A DNA stretch of 11,507 bases, taken from the NCBI GenBank assembly GCA_023436825.1, contig JAEZHS010000489.1, positions 1-11,507 of the forward strand. Reading direction: 5' to 3'. Positions 1 through 8,950 of this stretch are shown piece after piece. This stretch comes from Pseudomonadota bacterium (GTDB taxonomy: Bacteria; Pseudomonadota; Alphaproteobacteria; Reyranellales; Reyranellaceae). Both the position numbers and the translations under genes were made by a program. Within the stretch, counting starts at the first letter, position 1, and each line of letters opens with the position of its first letter. Under the pieces are notes generated by a model, which worked only from the letters and a program-made list of their open reading frames with translations, was not told where the DNA came from and ran no database searches.

Positions 1-78
1 GGTCATGAGCGCGCAAGATGCACGCGGTCCGGAAGACGAAGAGCTTGAGCGGGTCTGGGGGCCCGCGGTCCGGCAAGA
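1..78. other. Window edge downstream of pncA, no gene assigned
   Basis: On the minus strand, directly after the pncA stop, one frame stays open to the window edge. It could begin at TTG 76-74, or a gene could start at ATG 6-4 and run out of the window. No Shine-Dalgarno sequence or recognisable protein motif supports either choice. Nicotinate phosphoribosyltransferase (pncB) would be a sensible partner for pncA here, but that is only a guess from pathway logic. No terminator hairpin is evident. Confidence 0.2.
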
Positions 79-687
79 CTACGCCGTCGCGTTCAGGTTG
101 ATGCCGGCCTGGCGCATTGCGGTCAGCATGCTTTTCTTGCTGCCGTCGAGGTCGATGGCCGCTGTCGCCTCCTGCACGACGGCGACGTCGAACCCGGCTT
201 GCCGCGCATCGATCGCCGACCAGGCGACGCAGAAGTCGAGCGCCAGGCCGCAGAACACCAGCCGCGTGAAGCCGCGAGCCTTCAGGTAGCCGTCGAGACC
301 CGTACGCGTCATGCGGTCGTTCTCGCGAAACGCCGAGTAGGAATCGATGCCGGCGTGGAACCCTTTGCGCACGATCATCTGCGCCTTGGTGATCTCGAGG
401 TCGGGATGGAAATCCGCGCCCGGCGTGCCTTGCACGCAATGATCCGGCCACAAGGTCTGCTGGCCGTAGGGAAACTGCGCTGTCGTGAAGGGCTCCGCGT
501 CACGCCAGGCGCTGGCGAACGAGGCATGGCCTGCCGGGTGCCAGTCCTGCGTCAGCACGACATGGTCGTGGCGGCCGACCAGGCGGTTGACAAGCGGCAC
601 GATCGCACGCGCGCCCGGGACGGCAAGAGCGCCGCCCTCGCAGAAGTCGTTCTGCATGTCGACCACGATCAACGCCTCGTTCGGCAT
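79..687 (-). CDS. pncA: Nicotinamidase (PncA)
   Basis: This is a cytoplasmic cysteine hydrolase that converts nicotinamide to nicotinate and ammonia, the first step of the salvage route to NAD. The 202-residue protein is an isochorismatase-fold nicotinamidase of the usual length (about 200-215). The catalytic triad is visible: Asp10 in VVDMQNDF, Lys108 in RKGFHAG and Cys153 in CGLALDFCV. Metal ligands Asp48, His50 and His83 lie in QDWHPAGH and WPDHCVQGT. The ATG start is supported by a GGAG 8 bases upstream (696-699). The gene lies 13 bases after the tgt stop on the same strand, so it is probably the last visible gene of a queA-tgt-pncA transcript. Family membership is certain from the motifs; pyrazinamidase side activity is typical of the family but cannot be judged here. 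Confidence 0.95.
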   Translation of the reverse strand: MPNEALIVVDMQNDFCEGGALAVPGARAIVPLVNRLVGRHDHVVLTQDWHPAGHASFASAWRDAEPFTTAQFPYGQQTLWPDHCVQGTPGADFHPDLEITKAQMIVRKGFHAGIDSYSAFRENDRMTRTGLDGYLKARGFTRLVFCGLALDFCVAWSAIDARQAGFDVAVVQEATAAIDLDGSKKSMLTAMRQAGINLNATA

Positions 688-700
688 TACGCACGCTCCG

Positions 701-2865
<2,165 letters not shown>

Positions 2866-2881
2866 CTGAGGCGGGTTCAAT

Positions 2882-3361
2882 ATGACGCGATAGCGGATTT
2901 CTCAACCCGGCTGGCGACGGCCCAGGACGGGGCGGCCATCGCCCGGGTGCTCTCGCCGTCCTTCCGGCTGCTCACGTTCCTGCCGGCGCTGCACACGGAG
3001 GAAGAGGATCGCTGGTTCATCGAGAACGTGATCCTGAAGGACTGCGCCGTCACGGTCGCCGAAGGAGACAATGGCATCGTCGCGTTCCTGCGCGGGACGG
3101 GGAAGACGTCCGCATGCTCTACACCCATCCGGACTCCATCGGCATGGCCGCCGGCAGCCTGTTGATCGAGGTCGCCAAACGGTCGGGCGCGGCGGCGCTG
3201 GAGCTGTGGTGCTTCCAGGCCAACACCCGTGGCCGACGATTCTACGAACGCCACGGCTTCAAGGCGATCCGGTTCACCGACGGCAGGATAACGAGGAAAA
3301 GATGCCCGACGTCCGCTATCGCTGGAGCGTGATCCCGTCTAGGCCGTGCCCACGTCCATGA
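2882..3361 (+). pseudogene. GNAT-family N-acetyltransferase, frame-broken
   Basis: Three successive plus-strand frames together spell one complete GNAT acetyltransferase of about 160 residues, which would acetylate an unknown substrate with acetyl-CoA. The N-terminal part (from about 2893, [18 protein letters not shown]) lies in frame 1. The middle (from about 3103, through MLYTHPDSIGMAAGSLL at 3114 to RRFYERHGFKAIRFTDG) lies in frame 3. The tail (from about 3287, DNEEKMPDVRYRW) lies in frame 2. The likely start ATG 2882, with GAGG at 2868-2871, is in frame 2 and meets TAG after three codons. Each switch equals one missing base: near 2885-2892, in the G runs at 3094-3102, and in GG 3286-3287. 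The acetyl-CoA loop (IGMAAGSLL) and the C-terminal ALELWCFQANTRGRRFYERHGF block are well preserved, so decay is recent or the breaks are sequencing errors. The 3' end overlaps the convergent hydrolase gene by 23 bases. Confidence 0.8.
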
Positions 3362-4466
3362 CGTCGGTGTCCGAATCGTCGGCCGGCGGCTGGGCATGAG
3401 GATCGACCACGGCGACGAAGCGGTACACGCCGTCGACGACGGCGCGCTTCACGCGGGCCCGCGTCTCCAGGCAATGAAGATGCGCCAGGGTCTCGCCGAA
3501 GGCGAAGACGACCTGGTTGTTGTCGAGATGGCGCGGGAAGAGCACCGGCACCATGTCCCAGCCGGTGGCGCCCTCGGCGCCGCGATGGGCGATGGCCGCC
3601 GTCATGTCGTTCAATCGCGCATCATGATGGGCCACCAGCTGGTCGAGCCTCGTATGCAGGCCGATGAACGGGAAGCCGTGGCTCGGCAGCACCAACGCAC
3701 CGGCCGGCAGCCGGCGGAAGCGCGAAAAGCCGTCGAGGAACCAGGTGAGCGAATCGGCCTCGGGCTCGTTGGGCCATACCCCGACATTGGTGCTGATCTT
3801 GGGCAGCACCTGATCGCCTGCGATCAGCACGTTGAGCTCGGGACACCACAGCGAGGCGTGCTCGGGGGCGTGGCCGCGACCGACGATGACGTCCCACCGA
3901 TGGCCGCCGAGCGTGATGGGATGGGCATGGATCAGGCGTTGGAAGGTAGGCGGCAAGGGCCCGACGCCCTTGGCGTAGCCGCCCTTGTGGCGATGGAACA
4001 GGGCGATGCAATCCGCAGGCACGCCGTTGCGCGCGAGATGGGCGGCGCGCAGATCCTCGTTCTCGATGAAGTCATTGCGGGCGGCGATGGCGCTCATGTA
4101 CTCGCCCAGCGTCATCCACAATTGCGCTCCCCAGCGGCTGCACAGCCAACCGGCCAGGCCGACATGATCGGGATGAAGATGGGTGGCGATCACGCGCTTC
4201 ACCGGCTTGCCGCCGAGCTTGTCGGCGAAGATCTTCTCCCACAGCTCGCGCGTCTCGGGCGTGTTGATGCCGGTGTCGACGATGGTCCAGCCGTCGGCGT
4301 CGTCGACCAGCCACAGGTTGATGTGGTTGAGCTGGAAGGGCAGCGGCATGCGCAGCCAGTAGATACCGGGCGCGACGTTCTTGACGGTGCCGGGCTCCGG
4401 CACGTCGCCGCAGGGGAAGCGAAGCTGCGCCAGCAGGCGCTGCGAGAGGTCTGGTGAATCGGGCAT
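3339..4466 (-). CDS. MBL-fold metallo-hydrolase
   Basis: This 375-residue metallo-beta-lactamase-fold hydrolase probably binds two zinc ions. The order of motifs is Asp64 in TIVDTG, the signature HLHPDH (96-101), His199 in GRGHAPEH, the bridging Asp218 in IAGDQVLP and the last ligand His263 in LPSHGF. After the core, a helical C-terminal part (about 290-360, with FAFGETLAHLHCLETRARVKR) resembles the winged-helix-like tail seen in LACTB2-type members. No signal peptide is visible, so it is probably cytoplasmic. The substrate is unknown; glyoxalase II-like thioesters, lactones or nucleic acid are all possible within the superfamily. ATG 4466 lies 32 bases after the purD stop, so the two may share a transcript. 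The 3' end runs into the broken GNAT gene from the opposite strand. Confidence 0.88.
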   Translation of the reverse strand: MPDSPDLSQRLLAQLRFPCGDVPEPGTVKNVAPGIYWLRMPLPFQLNHINLWLVDDADGWTIVDTGINTPETRELWEKIFADKLGGKPVKRVIATHLHPDHVGLAGWLCSRWGAQLWMTLGEYMSAIAARNDFIENEDLRAAHLARNGVPADCIALFHRHKGGYAKGVGPLPPTFQRLIHAHPITLGGHRWDVIVGRGHAPEHASLWCPELNVLIAGDQVLPKISTNVGVWPNEPEADSLTWFLDGFSRFRRLPAGALVLPSHGFPFIGLHTRLDQLVAHHDARLNDMTAAIAHRGAEGATGWDMVPVLFPRHLDNNQVVFAFGETLAHLHCLETRARVKRAVVDGVYRFVAVVDPHAQPPADDSDTDVMDVGTA

Positions 4467-4498
4467 GGTCCGAAACTAGCCTCTGATCGAGCGGCCTG

Positions 4499-5791
4499 TC
4501 ACCGCCGCGAACCGACGACCCGCCATGCGATATCCCGCCGGCAGAAGCCTTCCGGCCAGTCGATCAGGTCGACCGCACGGTACGCACGGTTGCGGGCTTC
4601 CTCGACGGTAGGCGCCATGGCTGTGACGTTCAGCACCCGGCCACCATTGGCCAGCACGCGCTTGCCGTCAGGGCCCGCCGCTCCGAACTTGGTGCCGGCG
4701 TGGAAAATCTGCACGCCCTCTACCTTTGTCGCGGCATCGAGCCCGCGGATCTCGGTGCCCTTCTGGTAGGCGTCGGGATAGCCCTTGGCCGCCATGACCA
4801 CGGTCAGCGCCGATTCAGATGACCAGCGCAGGTCGAAATGTTTCAGACCGCCGTCCGCGCAGGCGATCAGCGCCGGCAGGATGTCGGACTTCAGCCGCAT
4901 CATCAGCACCTGGCACTCGGGATCGCCGAAGCGGCAGTTGTACTCGAAGAGCTTGGGTCCCTGCGCGGTGATCATCATTCCGGCGTAGAGCACGCCCTTG
5001 AACGGCATGCCGTCCGCGGCCATGGCACGCGCCGTGGGCAGGATGATCTCGTCCATCGTGCGCTTTTGCATCGCCGCATCGAAGATCGGCGCCGGCGAAT
5101 AGGCGCCCATGCCGCCGGTGTTGGGGCCCTTGTCGTCGTCGAAGGCGCGCTTATGGTCCTGGGCGCCGATCAGCGGCAGGACATGCTCGCCGTCGCTCAG
5201 CGCAAAGAAGCTCATCTCCTCGCCGACCAAAAACTCTTCGATCACCACCGAGGCGCCGGCCGCGCCGAAGCGGTTGCCTGACAGCATGTCGCGCGCCGCC
5301 TCGATCGCCTGCTCGACCGTCTCTGCCACCACCACGCCCTTGCCGGCGGCGAGCCCGTCGGCCTTGACGACGATCGGCGCGCCCTGCGCCGTGATGTAGG
5401 CCGCAGCCTTGTCGGCCTCGGTGAAGCGCTCGTAGGCGCCAGTCGGGATGTTGTGGCGCTTGCACAGCTCCTTGGTGAAGCCCTTGGAGCTTTCGAGCTG
5501 GGCCGCCTTCTGCGATGGACCGAACACTTTTATGCCGGCTTCGGCCAGCCGATCGGCCAAGCCCAGCGACAGCGGCACCTCGGGTCCGACCACGACGAAA
5601 TCGATCTTTTCGCGCTTGGCCAGAGCCACCTGGCCCGCGATGTCCTCGGCGGCGACGTCGACGCACTCAGCTACCTGCGCGATGCCGGCATTTCCGGGGG
5701 CGCAGTAGAGCTTTGTGCACAGGGGAGAGGCGGAGATGGCCCAGCAGAGCGAATGTTCGCGGCCACCGCCGCCGACGACCAGAATCCGCAT
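4499..5791 (-). CDS. purD: Phosphoribosylamine--glycine ligase (PurD)
   Basis: PurD (GAR synthetase) joins phosphoribosylamine and glycine using ATP, the second step of de novo purine synthesis. The 430-residue protein matches the usual length (E. coli 429). The N-domain begins [15 protein letters not shown] and contains [13 protein letters not shown]. The ATP-grasp part shows [50 protein letters not shown] and the metal-binding [14 protein letters not shown]. The C-domain ends in [16 protein letters not shown] codon six bases upstream (5797) is in frame, but the AAGGGG sequence sits only 2 bases from it and 8 bases from ATG 5791, so the ATG is preferred. The gene diverges from the toxin-antitoxin cassette, whose operator begins only 39 bases upstream of this start. 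Confidence 0.97.
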   Translation of the reverse strand: MRILVVGGGGREHSLCWAISASPLCTKLYCAPGNAGIAQVAECVDVAAEDIAGQVALAKREKIDFVVVGPEVPLSLGLADRLAEAGIKVFGPSQKAAQLESSKGFTKELCKRHNIPTGAYERFTEADKAAAYITAQGAPIVVKADGLAAGKGVVVAETVEQAIEAARDMLSGNRFGAAGASVVIEEFLVGEEMSFFALSDGEHVLPLIGAQDHKRAFDDDKGPNTGGMGAYSPAPIFDAAMQKRTMDEIILPTARAMAADGMPFKGVLYAGMMITAQGPKLFEYNCRFGDPECQVLMMRLKSDILPALIACADGGLKHFDLRWSSESALTVVMAAKGYPDAYQKGTEIRGLDAATKVEGVQIFHAGTKFGAAGPDGKRVLANGGRVLNVTAMAPTVEEARNRAYRAVDLIDWPEGFCRRDIAWRVVGSRR

Positions 5792-5803
5792 GTCCACAAC
5801 CCC

Positions 5804-5832
5804 TTGAAATCACGCCCTGTTCTGCCAATATG
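5804..5832 (+). promoter_or_regulatory. Possible sigma-70 promoter of the vapBC-type cassette
   Basis: TTGAAA (5804-5809) matches five of six bases of the -35 consensus. A weak -10 (CAATAT 5826-5831 or AATATG 5827-5832) follows at a spacing of 16-17 bases. Transcription would start near 5838, inside the palindromes, as expected for an autorepressed operon. The -10 is poor, so this remains an inference. Confidence 0.4.
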
Positions 5833-5855
5833 ACCATTGGTCATGACCATGGTCA
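5831..5855. promoter_or_regulatory. Twin palindromic operator of the toxin-antitoxin operon
   Basis: Two perfect palindromes abut each other: TGACCATTGGTCA (5831-5843) and TGACCATGGTCA (5844-5855). They give four copies of the half-site TGACCA in alternating orientation, and a third palindrome, TGGTCATGACCA (5838-5849), spans the junction. The block ends 16 bases before the preferred antitoxin ATG and overlaps the putative -10/start site. Type II antitoxins, alone or with toxin, usually bind such repeats to repress their own operon. The location fits; binding is inferred. Confidence 0.7.
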
Positions 5856-5871
5856 CATCACGGGTTCCGCC

Positions 5872-6105
5872 ATGACAAAAACCATGAAAGCCTCGGAGTG
5901 CAAAGCGAAGTTTTTGGGTGTACTCGACGAAGTCGCGGCCAAGCATGAACGCGTGATCGTCACCAAGAACGGCAAGCCGGTGGCGGAAATCGTTCCATTC
6001 ATTGAAAGACCGAAATCGATTCGCGGCGCTCTTAAGGGATCGGTCACGATCCTGAGCGATCTGGACGAACCGCTCGATGTCGAATGGGAAGCGCTCAAGG
6101 AATGA
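5872..6105 (+). CDS. Phd/YefM-family antitoxin (VapB role)
   Basis: This 77-residue protein has the Phd/YefM layout. The N-terminal DNA-binding part reads KASECKAKFLGVLDEVAAKHERVIVTKNGKPVAEIVP (residues 6-42). An acidic C-terminal tail (about 50-77, ending DLDEPLDVEWEALKE) would wrap and neutralise the toxin. The frame is open further upstream, with an ATG at 5830. That start would translate the palindromes into a His-rich leader (MTIGHDHGH), so ATG 5872 is preferred; ATG 5884 is also possible. No good Shine-Dalgarno precedes any of them. The stop overlaps the toxin start as ATGA. Hand-counted GC over 5881-6120 is about 54%, against about 80% for a 60-base stretch of xseA, which suggests the cassette was acquired. 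The family is clear; the pairing is inferred from adjacency. Confidence 0.9.
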   Translation: MTKTMKASECKAKFLGVLDEVAAKHERVIVTKNGKPVAEIVPFIERPKSIRGALKGSVTILSDLDEPLDVEWEALKE

Positions 6106-6506
6106 GCGTCCTATTGGATACCAATGCCCTGATCTGGCTACTCGATGACAATGTGGAGTTGGGAAAGCGGGCAACAGAAGAGATCGATCAGGCGTTGAGC
6201 ACGAGCCGTCTGCTGACGTCAGCTGCTTCCTTCTGGGAAGTCGCAATGCTTGTGGCCAAGAACCGCATCCTGTTAGACCGTCCCGTTCCTAGATGGCGCT
6301 TCGATGCATTGCGGTTAGGGATCGAGGAAGTGCCGCTCGATGGCGAGTTGGTTGTCGACTCGGTTGCGCTAGCCGATCTCCATGCAGACCCGGCTGACCG
6401 CTTCATCGTCGCAACGGCGCTGAGGATGCAGGCCACACTTGTCACGTCCGATGCACGGCTGCTTGCTTGGAAAGGCCGCCTCGCTCGCCTCGACGCGCGG
6501 GTATAG
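6102..6506 (+). CDS. vapC: VapC-family PIN-domain toxin ribonuclease
   Basis: This 134-residue protein is a PIN-domain endoribonuclease, the toxin of a type II system that cleaves RNA when the antitoxin is degraded. The acidic metal-binding set is complete: Asp6 in LLDTNALIWLL, Glu46 in SAASFWEVAML, Asp99 in HADPADRFIVATAL and Asp117 in LVTSDARLL. An in-frame ATG at 6084 lies inside the antitoxin gene. ATG 6102, overlapping the antitoxin stop, gives the usual family start MSVLLDTNAL; the AAGGA just before it touches the ATG, so coupled translation is likely. All catalytic residues are intact, so the toxin is probably active. The pair with a Phd-type rather than an AbrB-type antitoxin is common for this PIN subgroup. 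The RNA target cannot be read from sequence. The stop lies 9 bases before xseA. Confidence 0.92.
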   Translation: MSVLLDTNALIWLLDDNVELGKRATEEIDQALSTSRLLTSAASFWEVAMLVAKNRILLDRPVPRWRFDALRLGIEEVPLDGELVVDSVALADLHADPADRFIVATALRMQATLVTSDARLLAWKGRLARLDARV

Positions 6507-6515
6507 CCTACCGCC

Positions 6516-8030
6516 ATGGAATCGACGGCACCCGAGCAGGTCAGCAGCAACGTCCCGGAATTCACCGTTTCCGAGCTTTCGTTTGCCCTGAAGCGCGAGA
6601 TCGAGACGGCGTTTCCGCGCGTGCGCGTGCGCGGCGAGATCAGCCAGCCGTCGTTCCCGCGCTCGGGCCATTGCTATTTCCGGCTGAAGGACGAGAACGC
6701 CGTGATCGACGGCGTGTGCTGGAAGGGCACGATCCCGCGGCTCGGCATCCGGATCGAGGAGGGGCTGGAGGTCATCGCCACCGGCCGACTCACGACCTAT
6801 GCCGGCTCGTCGCGCTACCAGATCATCGTCGACCGCCTTGAACTCGCGGGCGAAGGCGCGCTGCTGAAGCTCCTGGAGGACCGGCGCAAGAAGCTCGCGG
6901 CCGAAGGGCTGTTCGACACCGATCGCAAGCGGGCATTGCCGTTCCTGCCCGAGGTCGTGGGCGTCGTGACCTCGCCGTCCGGGGCGGTGATCCGCGACAT
7001 CCTGCATCGGATTTCCGACCGCTTCCCGCGCCGCGTGCTGGTGTGGCCGGTGGCGGTGCAGGGCGACAAGGCGGCGGGCGAGATCGCCAGGGCCATCGCC
7101 GGCTTCAACCGCCTGCCCGAGGAAGGACCGGTGCCGCGGCCCGACGTTCTGATCGTGGCGCGTGGCGGCGGCAGCCTGGAAGATCTGTGGGCGTTCAACG
7201 AGGAGATCGTGGTGCGCGCCGCGGCGGCCTCGACCATCCCGCTGATCTCCGCCGTCGGCCACGAGACCGACACGACGCTGATCGACTTCGCCTCGGACCG
7301 CCGTGCACCGACGCCGACCGCGGCAGCCGAGATGGCCGTGCCGGTGCGGGCCGACCTCGTGGCCCAGACGCTCGATTTCGGCACGCGCACCATCGCCTGC
7401 ATGACCCGCATGCTGCGCGAGGCAACGCTCGCCGTGACCGGTCTGGCGCGTGGCCTGGGCGATCCGCTGCGCCTGATCGAAGAGCGCCAGCAGCGGCTGG
7501 ACGTCAGCGGCGAGCGGCTGGCGCTGGCGACGCGCGGCCTGGTCGAACGTCGCGGTCACGCGCTGGCGGCGGCGCGGCTGGTGAGTCCTGTCGCGGTGCT
7601 GGTCGCCAAGCAGCAAGCGCTCAGCGCCGAGGCGCGCGTACTCGAGGGCGCGATGAAGCGCTATGTCAGCGATACGCGTCAGAAGATGGAACGTGGCGCG
7701 GATCGCATCGAGCAGTACGCGGACAGATTGCGTCGTTGTGCGACGGAAGTGCTGGAGCGCGGCCATCGCCAGGTCGAGCAGCTCGGCAAGCTTCTGGAGA
7801 GCTATTCCTTCCATTCGGTGCTGCAGCGCGGATTCGCCCTGGTGCGCGACCAGGACGGCCATCCGGTGCTGACGGCCGCCGACACGCGTGCCGGCGATAC
7901 GCTCAGCATCGAGTTCGCCGACGGCAAGATCGGCGCCCGCGTGACCGACGGCGCGGGAACGGCGCCGCGTCCGGCGGCTCCGCCGCGCCGCCGCGACGGC
8001 GGCAGCGGCAATCAGGGTTCGTTGTTGTGA
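6516..8030 (+). CDS. xseA: Exodeoxyribonuclease VII large subunit (XseA)
   Basis: XseA is the catalytic large subunit of exonuclease VII, which degrades single-stranded DNA to oligonucleotides in repair; it works with several copies of the small subunit XseB, not found in this window. The 504-residue product is longer than E. coli XseA (456), partly through a basic, proline-rich tail (RPAAPPRRRDGG). An N-terminal OB fold (about 15-110, with VRGEISQPSFPRSGHCYFRLKD) is followed by the catalytic core: GVVTSPSGAVIRDI (149-162), ARGGGSLEDLWAFNEE (about 215-230), HETDTTLIDFASDRRAPTP (249-267). A long helical segment (about 290-450) forms the XseB-binding region. ATG 6516 has no visible Shine-Dalgarno and lies 9 bases after vapC, so translation may depend on read-through coupling or on an internal promoter in vapC. 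Confidence 0.96.
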   Translation: MESTAPEQVSSNVPEFTVSELSFALKREIETAFPRVRVRGEISQPSFPRSGHCYFRLKDENAVIDGVCWKGTIPRLGIRIEEGLEVIATGRLTTYAGSSRYQIIVDRLELAGEGALLKLLEDRRKKLAAEGLFDTDRKRALPFLPEVVGVVTSPSGAVIRDILHRISDRFPRRVLVWPVAVQGDKAAGEIARAIAGFNRLPEEGPVPRPDVLIVARGGGSLEDLWAFNEEIVVRAAAASTIPLISAVGHETDTTLIDFASDRRAPTPTAAAEMAVPVRADLVAQTLDFGTRTIACMTRMLREATLAVTGLARGLGDPLRLIEERQQRLDVSGERLALATRGLVERRGHALAAARLVSPVAVLVAKQQALSAEARVLEGAMKRYVSDTRQKMERGADRIEQYADRLRRCATEVLERGHRQVEQLGKLLESYSFHSVLQRGFALVRDQDGHPVLTAADTRAGDTLSIEFADGKIGARVTDGAGTAPRPAAPPRRRDGGSGNQGSLL

Positions 8031-8056
8031 CGCACCTGCATTGATGAAGTTAAAAT

Positions 8057-8128
8057 TGTCATCCCGAGCGTAGCGAGGGATCTTTACTGATCCGGAAAGG
8101 TCCCTCGGGCCCCGCCCTCGGGATGACA
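8057..8128. repeat. 72-base palindromic intergenic repeat (REP/MITE-like)
   Basis: Two perfect 12-base inverted arms, TGTCATCCCGAG (8057-8068) and CTCGGGATGACA (8117-8128), bound this element. A second stem lies inside, GAGGGA (8075-8080) with TCCCTC (8101-8106). The arm sequence resembles dispersed intergenic palindromes common in proteobacterial genomes. It lies 26 bases after xseA and 20 before the RraA-like gene, so it may act as a terminator or transcript-stabilising hairpin between them. No transposase or target duplication is seen. Whether it recurs in this genome cannot be told from one window. Confidence 0.75.
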
Positions 8129-8148
8129 GTCATGTTGGGGGAAGCATT

Positions 8149-8883
8149 ATGAGCAATGAGCCGCTGTCGGCCGAGACCATCAAGAATTTCATGTATGCGA
8201 GCACGGCCACCGTCTCGATGCAGATGTTGAAGCGTGGCTTTCGCAACACCGCGATCAGCGGCGTACGGCCGGTCAATCCCAAGGCGGTCCGGCTGGTCGG
8301 GCCGGCTTACACGCTGCGCTACATTCCCGGCCGCGAGGACCTCGACAAGCCGCCAACGCCCAACGATCCGCCGTCGGCCCAGCGCCAGGCGATCGAGGAG
8401 ACCCCGGCCGGCTGTGTGCTGGTGATCGGCACCGAAGGCAACACGCGCTCGGGCACGATCGGCGACATCCTGGCGCTGAGGTTGAAGGTGCGCGGCGTGG
8501 CGGGTGTGCTGAGCGACGGCGCCATGCGCGATACGCCGGTGATCTCGAAGATCGACGATTTCCCGGTGTACTGCGCGGGCGCTGCGGCGCCGCCCAGCAT
8601 GAATCACCTCCATCCCGTCGAGGTGCAGGCGCCGGTCGGCATCCGCGGCGTGCCGGTCTATCCGGGCGACGTCATCGTGGCCGACGAGGACGGCGCCATC
8701 TGCGTTCCGCGCCATCTCGCCGATGAAGTGGCGCGCGATTCCTTCGAGCAGGAACGGCTCGAGAAGTTCGTCGCCATCCGCGTCGCCCAGGGCACCCCGA
8801 TCACCGGCACCTATCCGCCCAACGACGAGACCAAGAAGCTCTATCAGGCCTGGATCAAGGCGGGCGAGCCGCCGAACGGGTGA
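8149..8883 (+). CDS. RraA-like / HMG aldolase-family protein
   Basis: This 244-residue protein belongs to the RraA-like fold family, which includes 4-hydroxy-4-methyl-2-oxoglutarate aldolases (pyruvate-forming, divalent-metal-dependent) as well as the E. coli RNase E inhibitor RraA. Visible elements are the N-terminal helix region (STATVSMQML), VGPAYTLRYIPG, the loop TRSGTIGDILAL (99-110), the substrate and metal pair Arg127-Asp128 in VLSDGAMRD, and the hallmark GDVIVADEDGAICVP. The protein is much longer than true RraA (about 160), and the Arg-Asp pair is kept, so an aldolase or decarboxylase on a small keto acid is more likely than RNase E control; the substrate is unknown. ATG 8149 follows GGGGGAA at 8137-8143. 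It stands alone on its strand and converges on the VOC gene. Confidence 0.87.
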   Translation: MSNEPLSAETIKNFMYASTATVSMQMLKRGFRNTAISGVRPVNPKAVRLVGPAYTLRYIPGREDLDKPPTPNDPPSAQRQAIEETPAGCVLVIGTEGNTRSGTIGDILALRLKVRGVAGVLSDGAMRDTPVISKIDDFPVYCAGAAAPPSMNHLHPVEVQAPVGIRGVPVYPGDVIVADEDGAICVPRHLADEVARDSFEQERLEKFVAIRVAQGTPITGTYPPNDETKKLYQAWIKAGEPPNG

Positions 8884-8915
8884 GGAGATGGACGACGGAA
8901 CGACCTCATCTCCTC
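8882..8915. terminator. Hairpin between convergent genes, possible bidirectional terminator
   Basis: GAGGAGATG (8882-8890) and CATCTCCTC (8907-8915) form a perfect 9-base stem with a 16-base loop. The stem starts inside the stop codon of the RraA-like gene. A shorter stem follows directly, with CCTCCGT (8915-8921) facing the ACGGGGAGG that begins at 8925. There is no clear U tract, so intrinsic termination is plausible but unproven. Confidence 0.5.
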
Positions 8916-8926
8916 CTCCGTCTTAC

Positions 8927-8945
8927 GGGGAGGGTAGGGAGGGGG
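8927..8945 (+). other. G-quadruplex-type motif in a convergent intergenic gap
   Basis: Four runs of three or more G (8927-8930, 8932-8934, 8937-8939 and 8941-8945) are joined by loops of 1, 2 and 1 bases, a textbook quadruplex pattern. It lies 5 bases past the VOC stop. The surrounding G/C-rich text also resembles a dispersed imperfect repeat found between genes in many proteobacteria. Confidence 0.55.
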
Positions 8946-8950
8946 CGATG

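Noticed and set aside
5515..5871. Long N-terminal extension of the antitoxin
   Set aside because: It would be antisense to purD and would translate the operator palindromes; the Phd fold begins just after ATG 5872.
6369..7862. Open frame of 497 codons on the minus strand opposite xseA
   Set aside because: It is arginine-, histidine- and alanine-rich with no domain motif, and lies entirely over the well-supported vapC end and xseA; it is a GC-driven shadow.
8057..8128. CRISPR or riboswitch as an explanation of the palindrome
   Set aside because: There is one palindrome with no repeat-spacer series, and no conserved aptamer core is recognisable.
8149..8883. True RraA inhibitor of RNase E
   Set aside because: The protein is about 80 residues longer than RraA and keeps the Arg-Asp pair of the aldolase branch, so the name is not justified.
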